This document shows, piece after piece, positions 18,767-28,043 of a stretch of 64,000 nucleotides of DNA. The position numbers were made by a program, and so were the translations under genes. The stretch covers positions 434,001 to 498,000 of the forward strand of contig CAJIZY010000009.1 in NCBI GenBank assembly GCA_905181965.1, given 5' to 3'. The DNA comes from Akkermansiaceae bacterium (lineage in GTDB: Bacteria > Verrucomicrobiota > Verrucomicrobiia > Verrucomicrobiales > Akkermansiaceae). A model generated the notes under the pieces. The model was not told the DNA's origin. It searched no databases and was given only the letters and a program-made list of their open reading frames with translations. How positions within the stretch are numbered: position 1 is the stretch's first letter; the number at the start of each line of letters is the position of its first letter.

Positions 18767-19540
18767 ATGACCGACTCCCAAGAAGCACAGTCTCCCGCCT
18801 CAAAAAAGCAGGACAATCCACTGACCGATATCATCGTCAACGTCATTCTCCCTGTGCTTATCCTCAGTCATTGCAGTAAAGATGGTGAAAAAGCCTGGCA
18901 TCTTGGCCCTTATGTCGCGATGGGACTCGCCATTGCCATCCCGCTTGCTTATGGGGTATGGCACTTTATTCAGCACAAAAAACTCAACACTTTTTCAGCA
19001 GTCGGTGTTTTTAACGTTCTTCTCACCGGACTCATTACCATCTATCTCTTTTCCGATAATGATCCCGGGACCCGTAAAAACGCCCCTCTTCTCTTCGGAA
19101 TTAAAGAAGCTGTTCAACCTCTGATCCTCGGCTCTCTTTTCCTAATCACACATCGGTCCACCACGCCGCTTTTTAACGCCTTCGTCTACAATGACGCAAT
19201 CTTCGACCACGGACGGATCAACCAGAAGGTTAAGGAAAACGGTAAGAAGACCCAACTAGAAAAACTTCTCTGGTCCTCCACTATCCTTTTTTTTGGTTCC
19301 TTCTGCCTCTCAGCCGCTATGAACCTTGGACTCGCTTATTACTTTCTTAATGATCTAGACCCTACCGCTGAAAACTGGAAGGAACTTTACAATAAAGACG
19401 TTGGGCGCATCACCGGTTGGGGCTTTCTAGTCATCGGTGTTCCCCTTCTCGTAATCGGCGGATTCATCCTTGGCCGAATGATTAAGGGCCTCAAAGCCCT
19501 CACGGGACTCGAGACCGATAAAATCCTACAAACACGATAG
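18767..19540 (+). CDS. VC0807-type multi-spanning membrane protein
   Basis: 257 residues from the ATG at 18767; an upstream in-frame TTG lies inside the fba terminator and is unlikely. About six hydrophobic helices are visible: LPVLIL; YVAMGLAIAIPLAYGVW; FSAVGVFNVLLTGLITIYLF; AVQPLILGSLFLITH; SSTILFFGSFCLSAAMNLGLAYYF; and GWGFLVIGVPLLVIGGFI. The pattern GPYVAMGLAIAIPLAYG...FSA-GVFNVLLTG...FGIKEA-QPLILG follows the VC0807 family, related to intracellular-septation-type proteins. No biochemical function is established for the family. Confidence 0.6.
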   Translation: MTDSQEAQSPASKKQDNPLTDIIVNVILPVLILSHCSKDGEKAWHLGPYVAMGLAIAIPLAYGVWHFIQHKKLNTFSAVGVFNVLLTGLITIYLFSDNDPGTRKNAPLLFGIKEAVQPLILGSLFLITHRSTTPLFNAFVYNDAIFDHGRINQKVKENGKKTQLEKLLWSSTILFFGSFCLSAAMNLGLAYYFLNDLDPTAENWKELYNKDVGRITGWGFLVIGVPLLVIGGFILGRMIKGLKALTGLETDKILQTR

Positions 19541-19549
19541 CACAGCCTC

Positions 19550-21266
19550 TCATTCGATCCTCCTCAAGGTTAGGAGGCGGAATTCCATCGCTTCATTACC
19601 CGGAATCTTGAGTGCCTCCAGGACAAGCTCGCCTTCGCCTTTGGTAAGCTCTATCCGACCCACCTTCAAACGCGCCCAATCTTTTGTGTAAGATTCATTT
19701 CGGGGAGAACGGTCTTCTCCAGCCCCCAATTTTGGAACATCATGGGCGTTCGGAATAACAAAATCTAGCTCGCGCCCTTTAAACGAGAGCCGATACTTTG
19801 CCCCTCCACTCTTGGTGGCATAAAAGATCTCCACCTCAAAGGCACCGGACTCCCCTGCTTCCGCCTTCCAAGTGATCCGATCATCGATTGAGTTCCAGCT
19901 CTCAAAGTAGGAATCGTTTGGAAACCGATTTGATCGCTTCAAACCACCCGTTGCCACGGCATCCCGAGCCGGTAGCTGAGTCAGATTTGAACCCGGATGA
20001 GCAATCACAAAATCCCGATCATCTTTCCCCCCTCCATATTCTGGGAGCACCTCCATCTTATACTTGCCTAGAGCTTTCCTTAACTTGCGGGAAACTTTTT
20101 CATTTTTAATTGGCTTAAGCTGCTCTGGATCTGAGGCCATATCAAAAAGCTCTCCTTTCTCACCCAGCCGATAATTCTGAGATCGAACTCCAAACTTATT
20201 TTTCGCATTTATGAAGCAAAATAGAGCAACTATTAAAACAAAACTAGAAAATGATTGCCACTAAACTCTTTCCATCTAGAGGATTTGGCGGCAAGGCTTT
20301 GATTCCCGCCAACTCACAGAGGGTTGGCAGCAAATCGCGCACTGATACGATTTTCTCAATCTGCCGTCCCTTCTTTATCCCACCCGGCCATTTAATGAAT
20401 AAAGGACTGCGACAACCACCTTCTTCAACTGATCCTTTCCGTCCCTTCATTCCTCCATTCCAGCGTTTTCCATTCGGACCATTATCATGAAACCATACAA
20501 TGATCGTATTTTCAGCCACCTTAAGTTGATCCAACTTCGCAAGAACACGGCCAACGTTATAATCCAGATTTTCGCACATTGCTAAAGCACTCCGAAGATG
20601 TCGGTCTCCAGCTTTCATCTTAAGATTTTTGTGAGCAAATTTTTCCCAGTATTCATCAGGGACTTGCATCGGTGAATGTGGCGTATTGTATGGGAGATAG
20701 GTGAAAAACGGCTGACTCTTAGCCTTGGATTTTTCCATGAATTTCAACGCCTGGGTCGTGAAATCATCAATACAAAATCCCTTTCCTTCTACAATTTCTC
20801 CGTTTCGCTCAAGCATTGGTGAAAAATAATTCCCCCAATGGCCGCTACAAAAACCGTAAAACTCATCGAAACCTCTGCCGTTAGGATGGTATGGAGCTTG
20901 CATTCCATTATGCCATTTCCCAAAAGCTCCGAACGAATAACCTGATTTTTTAAAAAGTAACTCCACTGCTCGCCTTCCTTTTTCTCCTAAGGAAATTGAA
21001 TAAACATTCGAACGCGGATGGTATCGTCCAGTTAAGAATTCTGCCCGAGTTGGAGAACAGACCGGACATACAAAAAAGCGATCAAAACTCACTCCATCAC
21101 GAGCCAACGAATCAATATTCGAAGTCTTGAGATCCTTGTTCCCCGAATGACTTAAATCACCCCAACCCTGGTCGTCGGAGAGAAAGACAACGATATTGGG
21201 GCGTGAGTCGGCACTCAGAGCACCCAGTATGGAAAAAAGTAAGGATATCACACTCAGCCGTTTCAT
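19550..21266 (-). CDS. formylglycine-dependent sulfatase, interrupted
   Basis: Start at 21266 gives a signal peptide ([19 protein letters not shown]), followed by [16 protein letters not shown] (metal Asp pair) and [12 protein letters not shown], the CxPxR sulfatase signature whose Cys becomes formylglycine. GKWHNG, HNTPHSP-like and WFHDNGPNG motifs follow. Reading ends at a TAG at 20244 after DGKSLVAI; the sulfatase frame reappears one register off from [21 protein letters not shown] (about 20200) and runs to 19550 with a beta-rich C-terminal extension. The linking 50-60 bp is AT-rich and unrelated. Such enzymes release sulfate from algal polysaccharides, typical for marine Verrucomicrobiota. 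Its maturase is not in the window. Confidence 0.82.
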
Positions 21267-21352
21267 TCGCAAATGATATCTTACCTTCCCCGCCAAAAAG
21301 AATACAAACTCTGGAATTTCCTTCTCGGCCAATTCTCTTTAGTCTCTTGTTC

Positions 21353-21916
21353 ATGCAGCGAGCACTTCCTGTCATCGTCTTTGCCTTAGTTCTGATCTCA
21401 GCCCGTATCATCGGCGCCTTGAATTCAGAATCTCTTGGAAACCTTCAACCGTTTGGCTCCCTCTTCTTTTGCGGAATGGCGCTCTTTGGATTACGTGGAG
21501 TCATTCTCGCTAGCGCAACCTGGCTTCTCAGTTATCCAATCACCAGCATGATCCAAGGTTACCCTGTAGGATTGGAAGTTTTGGTCCCCATAATCGGGTT
21601 TTCCGCAATGTTAGGCCTCGCTAATTTTTTCAAGAGTAGCTCTCCACTGAAAACCTTTACCGGTTCACTTTTAGGAGCTGTTATTTTTTATCTGATCACC
21701 AACGCCCTGAGCTGGGCCTTGGATCCACTCTACGCAACAAAGTCTCTCACAACGCTGGGGCAGGCTCTCTGGACAGGGCTTCCTGGATATGCTCCCACTT
21801 GGCTCTTCTTCCGAAATGCGATGATCGCACAAGTAGTCTTTAGTGGCGTGTTTTTGGTGGCGACCCAAAGAATTTCTTCCTATTCAGAAAAAAAGGCCGC
21901 CAACGCTTACTCCTGA
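21353..21916 (+). CDS. DUF6580-type membrane protein
   Basis: 187 residues from the ATG at 21353, which starts a hydrophobic N-terminus (QRALPVIVFALVLISARI). Five or six membrane helices are visible, with a NLQPFGSLFFCGMALFG motif near residue 30 and ITNALSWALDP...GLPGYAPTWLFFRNAMIAQVVFSGVF at the end. This matches DUF6580, a family resembling the membrane S-components of ECF-type vitamin transporters. A substrate cannot be inferred. Divergent from the sulfatase, with 86 bp between the starts. Confidence 0.6.
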   Translation: MQRALPVIVFALVLISARIIGALNSESLGNLQPFGSLFFCGMALFGLRGVILASATWLLSYPITSMIQGYPVGLEVLVPIIGFSAMLGLANFFKSSSPLKTFTGSLLGAVIFYLITNALSWALDPLYATKSLTTLGQALWTGLPGYAPTWLFFRNAMIAQVVFSGVFLVATQRISSYSEKKAANAYS

Positions 21917-22039
21917 AGTTGGTTCACCCTCCACCCGAGATTTGCTAAAAAATCGACCTGTCATTTGTGCCTTATCGCTCACTCTTCGCAGGACGTAAAA
22001 CTCAGAACTGTATTAGCCCCTTGGCGATCATGTTTTTGA

Positions 22040-22654
22040 CTAGTTATGGGCAACAAAATCAGTGGCCTTTTTTTGCCATAGCATACAGAGCTCTCTCCCC
22101 TCGCCCTCACGGGAACTAAAAGTTTTGGCCGGAGGCTCGGACCAAACCAATTCAAACTCGGAGCCAAAAAGATCACGAAGTTTTTCCATAGTTATCCCAA
22201 AAGGTGGACCCTCCTCGCCTTCATGGTCTGGATTGAGGAAAAAAATTCCAAGAAGATGTCCACCTAATGGAATCAAAGACGCCATTACTGAGACATAATC
22301 CTGACGCCGGTCAATCGGGATAGCACAAAAACAAGTGTGCTCAAAAACCAAGTCATACTTCCCTTTCCAATCAAAGAGATCACCAACGCCCCAAGTCGTT
22401 TTATCTCGAAGAGATCTTTCTCTCGCCTTCCGAATTGCTTCCTCCGCGATATCCAAACCAAAGATCTCACTAGATGTGAGCTCTCCGATCAAGTCGGCAT
22501 CATACCCAAACCCACAACCTGGCACTAAGACCCTCGTTGCCTTCTCAACCACCCCCAGATGAGCGGCTAATAAAAAAGGAAGCCCCGGATGATGCTCCCC
22601 TTTCTCCCATGGAGTATCGCCAGTCGTATATCGCTCGTTCCAGTCAACCGACAT
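22040..22654 (-). CDS. TPMT-family SAM-dependent methyltransferase
   Basis: 204 residues. It opens WNERYTTGDTPWEKGEHHP, the substrate-lid pattern of thiopurine-methyltransferase-like proteins, then the SAM-binding loop VLVPGCGFGYDA, the acidic LDIAEEA and motif IV-like DLVFEHTCFCAIP. Bacterial members methylate thiols, tellurite/selenite or halides. A detoxification role is plausible but unproven. It follows the amidase gene by 16 bp on the same strand and may be cotranscribed. Confidence 0.82.
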   Translation of the reverse strand: MSVDWNERYTTGDTPWEKGEHHPGLPFLLAAHLGVVEKATRVLVPGCGFGYDADLIGELTSSEIFGLDIAEEAIRKARERSLRDKTTWGVGDLFDWKGKYDLVFEHTCFCAIPIDRRQDYVSVMASLIPLGGHLLGIFFLNPDHEGEEGPPFGITMEKLRDLFGSEFELVWSEPPAKTFSSREGEGRELCMLWQKKATDFVAHN

Positions 22655-22670
22655 CGTTTAATTAGACGTC

Positions 22671-23285
22671 TTAGTGAGCTTTCCCTCCGCGTCGGAGGCT
22701 CTGGTAATCTGAAATTCCTTTCACAATCCCATTCGCGATGGCTTCTCGATAACTGCCTTCTTTCGTGCGCCCGCGCTCTTTCGAATTTGAGACAAATCCA
22801 CCCTCTACTAGAATGGCCGGATTTTGGGCATGACGGACCACGTAGTATCGAGCGTACTTGGCCCCACGATTTACTGACTTGACCTCGCCAAGCATCCCTC
22901 TCTGAACGGCTTCTGCGAGCGGCTTGGAGCGCGCCGAACAGTAAAAAGTTTCAAGTCCCGATACATCTCGTTTCCAAGTAAAATTGTAGTGAATACTCAC
23001 GAAGATCGAATTTGGAAAACGATTCCCAATTTTGGCCCTACCAGGAAGGGTGATAAAATTATCACTGCGGCGGGTCATAACTGTGCGGAAACCTTGAGCC
23101 TTAAGCTTTTTTTCAACACGAATGGCGGTATCGAGAGCGAGCCACTTTTCGTAAACTTTCCCATAGCTACCTCCATTGTCACGCCCGCCATGACCAGCGT
23201 CGATCACCACCGTGTCAAAGGATCCAGCCGATGCCTGAAGTATGGAAATTGATAATAAGATAAGTGAACAAAAGGGAAATCTCAT
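22671..23285 (-). CDS. N-acetylmuramoyl-L-alanine amidase (Amidase_3)
   Basis: 204 residues with a signal peptide of about 20 residues (MRFPFCSLILLSISILQASA). The zinc amidase fold is seen in VVIDAGHGGRDNGG (first His), the Glu in YEKWLALD, SIHYN (second His) and the catalytic Glu in LVEGGFVSN. It hydrolyses the bond between MurNAc and the stem peptide in the periplasm, for cell separation or recycling. It is a single-domain AmiC-like core without a targeting AMIN domain. The TPMT-type gene lies 16 bp downstream. Confidence 0.88.
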   Translation of the reverse strand: MRFPFCSLILLSISILQASAGSFDTVVIDAGHGGRDNGGSYGKVYEKWLALDTAIRVEKKLKAQGFRTVMTRRSDNFITLPGRAKIGNRFPNSIFVSIHYNFTWKRDVSGLETFYCSARSKPLAEAVQRGMLGEVKSVNRGAKYARYYVVRHAQNPAILVEGGFVSNSKERGRTKEGSYREAIANGIVKGISDYQSLRRGGKAH

Positions 23286-23363
23286 GTAGTAAAAGCTTTA
23301 ACTGAGTTAAATTTTAAAAATTATTAATGATTTTGACAACCTATTTTTGCAGGTTTTCTCATA

Positions 23364-24230
23364 CTATTCAGGACGTTCGGATGCTCTTCGAGCTTTTGAA
23401 GCCAATTTGGCTTCTTCCTCGGGATCGTATTTAATGGCCCCAGCGACAACCACTTCGCCGTCCGTAAACTCTACAAACCTTGGTTTGCGGCCTGCAACCC
23501 TCTTAAAATACTCAGTTGAGGCGTGTTGCCCGTCTTGATTAACTGTTGCGTGAACGAAGACCTCGGGACCAGCTAAGTAAAGGACATGAAGTTGATTTTG
23601 CCGGTCCAATGCCATCAATGGCTTCACGAATCCAAGATATTCGCTAAGGCGGTAAGTCGACAGTGAGAGCCCCGTATTCGTGTCCATCACCTGACTGTAA
23701 ATAGCCGTCTTATTACCATCGTTAAATGTCACAATGTTGTACTTCCGCTTTGGATAAGGGCTATCGGGGACCCCAAAGGGAACGCTGTGGAGAGTGCTTC
23801 CCCCGCCCACCGTAAAGTGACCAGAATTAGAGGTATAGCTAACTTCTTCCACCCCAGGACGCCGAACATGCGCAGTCACCGCGAAGTTACCAACCTTAGC
23901 CACCCCAAACATACCGCTCAAGTTCACCCGGCGAGACATGCTACGGCCAGCGGGAATTACCGCTCTCTGAAACACTTTGTTGTGGCGCTTCTGCATGGCT
24001 CGCCCCCCTGAATCCCGCATGCTGAAATCGAGCCAGCTATGAGCGATCGTACCCTCAAGTTTACTCGTGAAATCGAGCTCTCGTCCACTTCGATTTGTAA
24101 TGGTCACAATCGCTGTAACAGGCTCATACTTAAGATATTGCCTCCGATCAACCTTCAGGGAAATACTTACCTGCCCTACTGCGACGAAAGTCGAAAGTGC
24201 TGTTAGCAGAAGAATCAAAAGGTTTTTCAT
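23364..24230 (-). CDS. secreted protein with immunoglobulin-like N-terminal domain
   Basis: 288 residues with a Sec signal (MKNLLILLLTALSTFVAVGQ). Residues 21-140 are beta-rich (LKVDRRQYLKYEPVTAIVTITNRSGRELDF), like the BsuPI-type or macroglobulin-like Ig folds that open many secreted proteins of this phylum. The middle (about 150-240) has YNIVTF, TAIYSQV and LHVLYLAGPEVFVHATV repeats suggesting a small beta-propeller. The last 20 residues are charged (YDPEEEAKLASKARRASERPE). No enzyme motif; role unknown, periplasmic. Confidence 0.55.
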   Translation of the reverse strand: MKNLLILLLTALSTFVAVGQVSISLKVDRRQYLKYEPVTAIVTITNRSGRELDFTSKLEGTIAHSWLDFSMRDSGGRAMQKRHNKVFQRAVIPAGRSMSRRVNLSGMFGVAKVGNFAVTAHVRRPGVEEVSYTSNSGHFTVGGGSTLHSVPFGVPDSPYPKRKYNIVTFNDGNKTAIYSQVMDTNTGLSLSTYRLSEYLGFVKPLMALDRQNQLHVLYLAGPEVFVHATVNQDGQHASTEYFKRVAGRKPRFVEFTDGEVVVAGAIKYDPEEEAKLASKARRASERPE

Positions 24231-24312
24231 TTAAGCGGTAGTAGAAGTGAAGCGGTTACTGTGCCACGAGCAAAGGAAAAACTCCTCGGATTGCCTGCCT
24301 TAGGGGAAAGAA

Positions 24313-25353
24313 TCAAAGGGCCCCTTTCTCCTTCTTGAGGCGAAGTTGTCCACACGCAGCATCGATATCATGGCCTTTTTCGAGACGCAAAGTTGCTGAA
24401 ACTCCGCCCTGAGAAAGGACTTTTTGGAAGTTGCGGCAAGCGGTATCTGATGGCCTCACCCATTCCAGCCCCTCGACCGTATTGTAAGGTATCAGATTAA
24501 CCTTCGCTTTGATCGAGGCTGCCCGCTTCGCTAGAATTGCGGCATGCTCCGGACCAGCATTAACCCCATCAATAAGGATGTATTCGAGGGTGATCTTTTG
24601 GTTTTTCTGAAGATTCCAGACTCGAAGGGCTTCAAAAAGTTCACTGACCGGGAATTTGCGATTCACCGGCATGATTTTGTCGCGCGTCTCATCATCAGGG
24701 CCATGGAGAGAAATCGCGAGCCGGATCTGCTGAGGTAATTTAGCCAATTTTTTGATCTGCGGCACCAAACCAGAAGTTGAAACCGTGATACGACGCGCTC
24801 CAATATTAAGCCCCCAATCCGAAGTGATCATTTCAAGGGCCAGGCAGAGATTTTCAAAATTCGCAAGAGGCTCGCCCATTCCCATAAAAACGAGATTATT
24901 TACTTTCTCACCCGACATTTCTTCGGCCAAAATTATTTGAGAAACGATTTCTGCAGCAGAAAGATTGCGTGTGAAACCATCGAGCCCGGAGGCGCAGAAC
25001 TTGCATCCGTAAGCACAACCAACCTGCGAGGAAACACAAAGTGTGTGTCGGTCCGCTCGCTCTCCATAAAGTGCTGGCGAGGCCGGAATCAAAACGGTCT
25101 CAACATACCTGCCATCGGCCAACTCCATGAGAAATTTTCTCGTGGTGTCTTCTGAACCTTTCGTCAACGCGTGCTTAAGCGGGCGGAGGGGATAATGTTC
25201 CGCCAAGTCTACCCGGAGTGATTCCGGGAGGTTCGTCATTTCATCCCATGACTTCGCTCGTTTCTTATAAATCCAATCGAGAATCTGGATCGCCCGATAT
25301 GACGGCTGACCATGATCGACGAGGCGTTCGGAAAGTTGTGACTGGGTAAGCAT
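24313..25353 (-). CDS. rlmN: 23S rRNA (adenine-C2)-methyltransferase RlmN
   Basis: 346 residues from the ATG at 25353 (MLTQSQLSERLVDHG). A longer in-frame upstream start would overlap the DUF2288 gene and is rejected. Radical-SAM motif CAYGCKFCASG with the CxxxCxxC ligands, the MGMGEPLANF element and C-terminal RxxLxxGCxAAC-like features (SQGGVSATLRLEKGHDIDAACGQL) identify RlmN. It methylates A2503 of 23S rRNA and A37 of some tRNAs. It is last in a tight MOSC-DUF2288-rlmN cluster with 1-3 bp gaps. Confidence 0.93.
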   Translation of the reverse strand: MLTQSQLSERLVDHGQPSYRAIQILDWIYKKRAKSWDEMTNLPESLRVDLAEHYPLRPLKHALTKGSEDTTRKFLMELADGRYVETVLIPASPALYGERADRHTLCVSSQVGCAYGCKFCASGLDGFTRNLSAAEIVSQIILAEEMSGEKVNNLVFMGMGEPLANFENLCLALEMITSDWGLNIGARRITVSTSGLVPQIKKLAKLPQQIRLAISLHGPDDETRDKIMPVNRKFPVSELFEALRVWNLQKNQKITLEYILIDGVNAGPEHAAILAKRAASIKAKVNLIPYNTVEGLEWVRPSDTACRNFQKVLSQGGVSATLRLEKGHDIDAACGQLRLKKEKGAL

Positions 25354-25354
25354 A

Positions 25355-25684
25355 TTAGAAAATTGGTCGACAAAGAACAAAAGGAGAAACCACCAGAGCC
25401 TCAAATTGCTGCTCTTTATTCTCCCATTGCATGGCATGGAGCTTTTCGATCTTAACAAGGTCAGCCAATTTCAACCAAGTAGTTACCTTCGCGGTTTCGT
25501 CTGCCGAAATAGCCGCACCCACTTCCTCAAGCGTTAGCTCTTCATCCACAAAAAATAGGACCCCATTCTGAAAGTGCTCCTTTAAATAATCCCACCCTAC
25601 CTCGCCGGAATACTTGGCAAGCTTATCTTCCATGGATGCATTATCATCACCCAACATTCCGTAGCGCATTTTTTCCGAGGCCAT
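25355..25684 (-). CDS. DUF2288 domain protein
   Basis: 109 residues with the pattern EVGWDYLKEHFQNGVLFFVDEELTLEEVGAAISADETAKVTTWL followed by VVSPFVLCRP. This fits DUF2288, short cytosolic proteins of unknown function that begin with a Trp/Leu helix and an acidic helix. It sits 3 bp after the MOSC gene and 1 bp before rlmN, so all three are likely translated from one message. The gene order alone gives no function. Confidence 0.7.
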   Translation of the reverse strand: MASEKMRYGMLGDDNASMEDKLAKYSGEVGWDYLKEHFQNGVLFFVDEELTLEEVGAAISADETAKVTTWLKLADLVKIEKLHAMQWENKEQQFEALVVSPFVLCRPIF

Positions 25685-25687
25685 CTC

Positions 25688-26179
25688 TTAAAGGATTCTG
25701 AGGGGCTGGATTCCCTTGGTCAAACTGCCACTGGTTTTGATTCGGCATCGCAATCCGCCAAACCCGCGCAAGAACTTCTCCACCCCAGGTGCACAAGCCT
25801 CATCCATCCAGTAGCAAGGCTTCGCCTCTTCACTGCCAGATAATTCAATCACACCCAAGGTGAAATCTTTTCCAATTAATTCGTTCAAATCAGCTCCTTT
25901 AACGACGACATTTCGCCGAAAGGCGCTCGGTTGTAAATCGGGGAGAGCAAATTCGCGCATCACCCGTTCATAAGTAGAATAGTCAAAAAGAGTAATCTGC
26001 CCCTTGTAGTCCTCTTTATAATCAAAAAACCGATCATCTAAGAGACCCCGTCCCGCCACACACTCGATTTTTTCCCGGCCTAAGATCTCATGATTCTCAG
26101 AACCTTTCCCATGGCGGCCATAATAATTGTGGCCGGGAGAAATAAACAGGTGGGTTAATTCCACCGATGACGTGCTCAT
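25688..26179 (-). CDS. MOSC-domain protein
   Basis: 163 residues. It opens with ELTHLFISPGHNYYGRHG, followed by CVAGRGLLDDRFF, ITLFDYSTYERV, then FRRNVVVKGADLNELIGKDFTLGVIELSG and a Cys in AKPCYWMDE. This is the MOSC beta-barrel pattern, with the conserved Cys near the C-terminus expected to carry sulfur or bind the molybdenum cofactor. Stand-alone MOSC proteins act in sulfur transfer or N-hydroxylated-base reduction (YiiM-like). First gene of a three-gene minus-strand cluster. Confidence 0.8.
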   Translation of the reverse strand: MSTSSVELTHLFISPGHNYYGRHGKGSENHEILGREKIECVAGRGLLDDRFFDYKEDYKGQITLFDYSTYERVMREFALPDLQPSAFRRNVVVKGADLNELIGKDFTLGVIELSGSEEAKPCYWMDEACAPGVEKFLRGFGGLRCRIKTSGSLTKGIQPLRIL

Positions 26180-26434
26180 GGGAGGAGGCTAACAAAAATC
26201 GAGCCTGCGCGCAAACGTCCCGATCCTATCCTACAAAACCTTTAAATTGCTAACCCGTATGGAGATAATGAAAGTACTTCTCCACAAGTTCAAGTGGTAG
26301 GAAGACCCGATCGTAAAACAGATCCTGATGACGCCTCTGATCATCCAGCCAGCGCAAGACCAATCACCTTCCGTCAAAATGCAGTAGGTGAATGATCGCT
26401 TTTCAAATGATACCAAAATGACATATTGAGGTTC

Positions 26435-27205
26435 ATGGTCCATTCTCTTCTCCTCACAGCCGCACTTCTCCTCCCTCTCCAAGCCTCAGATTGGGTCACC
26501 CTCTTCAATGGCAAAGATCTCAGTGGCTGGACCCCAAAGATCGCCAAATATCCGCTCGGAGAAAACGCCTTCAATACTTTCCGAGTCGAAGACGGAATTC
26601 TCAAATGTGAATACGAGGAATACCCTAAGTTCGACCGTAAATTTGGTCACCTTTACACTCATCTTTCATACTCACACTACATGCTACGCATGGAGTATAA
26701 GTTTGCCGGTGAGATGATGCCAGACGCCCCCAGTTATGTGAATCTAAACAGCGGCATCATGGTTCACTCCCAACCCCCCCAAAGCATGGGCCTCGACCAA
26801 GGCTTCCCAGTCAGCCTTGAGTTCCAGTTCCTCGCCGACGAAGGGAAAGGCAGGCGCTCCACCGGCAACGTCTGCACCCCAGGCACAAATCTAGAAATGG
26901 ACGGTAAACTCATCACTCAGCATATCGTCCAGTCTTCTGCCCCCACTATTCCAGCCGACCAATGGGTAAAGATCGAGATCGAGGTGCGAGGAAATAAAGA
27001 AATTATCCACAGGGTGAACGGGAAGGAAGTTCTTCGCTATCAAAAACCACAGCTCGACCCCAAAGGTGCGGTCGTCCCAACCAAGGCGCTCTTTGCCGCC
27101 GGCTCCCCGCTACTCCTATCCCATGGTCACATCGCCCTCCAGGCCGAAGGCCAACCCGTTTGGTTTCGAAATATCGAGCTCAAACAGCTTGAGGCTAACG
27201 AGTAA
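26435..27205 (+). CDS. DUF1080 (3-keto-disaccharide hydrolase-like) secreted protein
   Basis: 256 residues. The ATG at 26435 is preserved by a GAGG Shine-Dalgarno element four bases upstream; an in-frame TTG nine bases earlier is less likely. After a signal peptide (LLLTAALLLPLQAS) comes the hallmark WVTLFNGKDLSGW, then EDGILKCEY, FGHLYTHLSYSHY, GIMVHSQ, SLEFQFLADEGKG, WVKIEIEVRG and the closing GHIALQAEGQPVWFRNIELK. The family has a concanavalin-like fold; members hydrolyse 3-keto-glycosides. Very common in PVC genomes. The GNAT gene follows by 12 bp. Confidence 0.88.
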   Translation: MVHSLLLTAALLLPLQASDWVTLFNGKDLSGWTPKIAKYPLGENAFNTFRVEDGILKCEYEEYPKFDRKFGHLYTHLSYSHYMLRMEYKFAGEMMPDAPSYVNLNSGIMVHSQPPQSMGLDQGFPVSLEFQFLADEGKGRRSTGNVCTPGTNLEMDGKLITQHIVQSSAPTIPADQWVKIEIEVRGNKEIIHRVNGKEVLRYQKPQLDPKGAVVPTKALFAAGSPLLLSHGHIALQAEGQPVWFRNIELKQLEANE

Positions 27206-27217
27206 CCAATAGCAGAA

Positions 27218-27745
27218 ATGACCGGAGAGTTCCAACTCCGCGCCCCAAAGGCCGAAGACACCCAAAAACTCGCTTCCCTTGGAAGGGATACGTTCATCGA
27301 AACTTTTGGGCCGCTTTATCGTAAAGAAGACCTCGATCATTTTCTCGAGAAATCCTATTCCGATACCGTCATTGCGGCTGACCTTGCCGACCCAAGACTA
27401 GCCCATCGGGTCATCGAATTTCAAAACGAACTCATCGCCTTTATTAAAGTGGGTCCGGTTCACGTCCCCGCCAAATCTCCATCACCCGGTGCCGCCGAGA
27501 TTTGGCAAATCTACGTTCGACAATCTTTCCTCGGAAAAGGACTCGGTAAGCGCCTTATAAACTGGGCTTTGGATTATTTTGAATCAATCGAAGCCTCTGA
27601 AATTTATGTGAGCGTCTTTAGCGAAAACCCCAAAGCGATCCGTTTCTACGAGAAATACGGCTTCAAAAAAATCGACGAATACGACTTTTGGGTTGGCGAC
27701 CAGATCGACCTTGAATGGATCATGTGCAAATCTCCCATTGGGTAG
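27218..27745 (+). CDS. GNAT-family N-acetyltransferase
   Basis: 175 residues. Motif A, which binds the pyrophosphate of acetyl-CoA, reads IYVRQSFLGKGLGKRLINWA. The following FSENPKAIRFYEKYGFKKI is the typical motif B. The N-terminal part (DTFIETFGPLYRKEDLDHFLEKSY) resembles the spermidine/PaiA-like subgroup. Substrate is not predictable. It lies 12 bp after the DUF1080 gene on the same strand and may be cotranscribed. Confidence 0.85.
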   Translation: MTGEFQLRAPKAEDTQKLASLGRDTFIETFGPLYRKEDLDHFLEKSYSDTVIAADLADPRLAHRVIEFQNELIAFIKVGPVHVPAKSPSPGAAEIWQIYVRQSFLGKGLGKRLINWALDYFESIEASEIYVSVFSENPKAIRFYEKYGFKKIDEYDFWVGDQIDLEWIMCKSPIG

Positions 27746-28043
27746 AATGACTAAGAAACCTTCATTGTTTGAATTCTCCGCTCGCTGGATTGACGCGTGA
27801 AAAGCCAATTCTACTAATCCTCCTGCCAAAGGCAGAGATGATTTTTCGCGTTCCAGAGCAGGATCTTACTGTTTTTTTTAGGAGAAGACTGTTTTTGCAG
27901 ACCCCCATTTCGAAATCAATTTTGGCCCCGGAGAAGTTCGTTAAAATTTTCGGGAATAAATTACCTTTAGTAAAATCACCTTTTTTGTGTTTACCTCCTT
28001 ACTGCACGGAAGAAATTTTCCTCTGGGCAAAAAACCAACTAAA

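Noticed and set aside
25354-25458. Longer N-terminus for rlmN
   Set aside because: The extension overlaps the DUF2288 gene, and RlmN proteins normally start near the chosen MLTQSQL.
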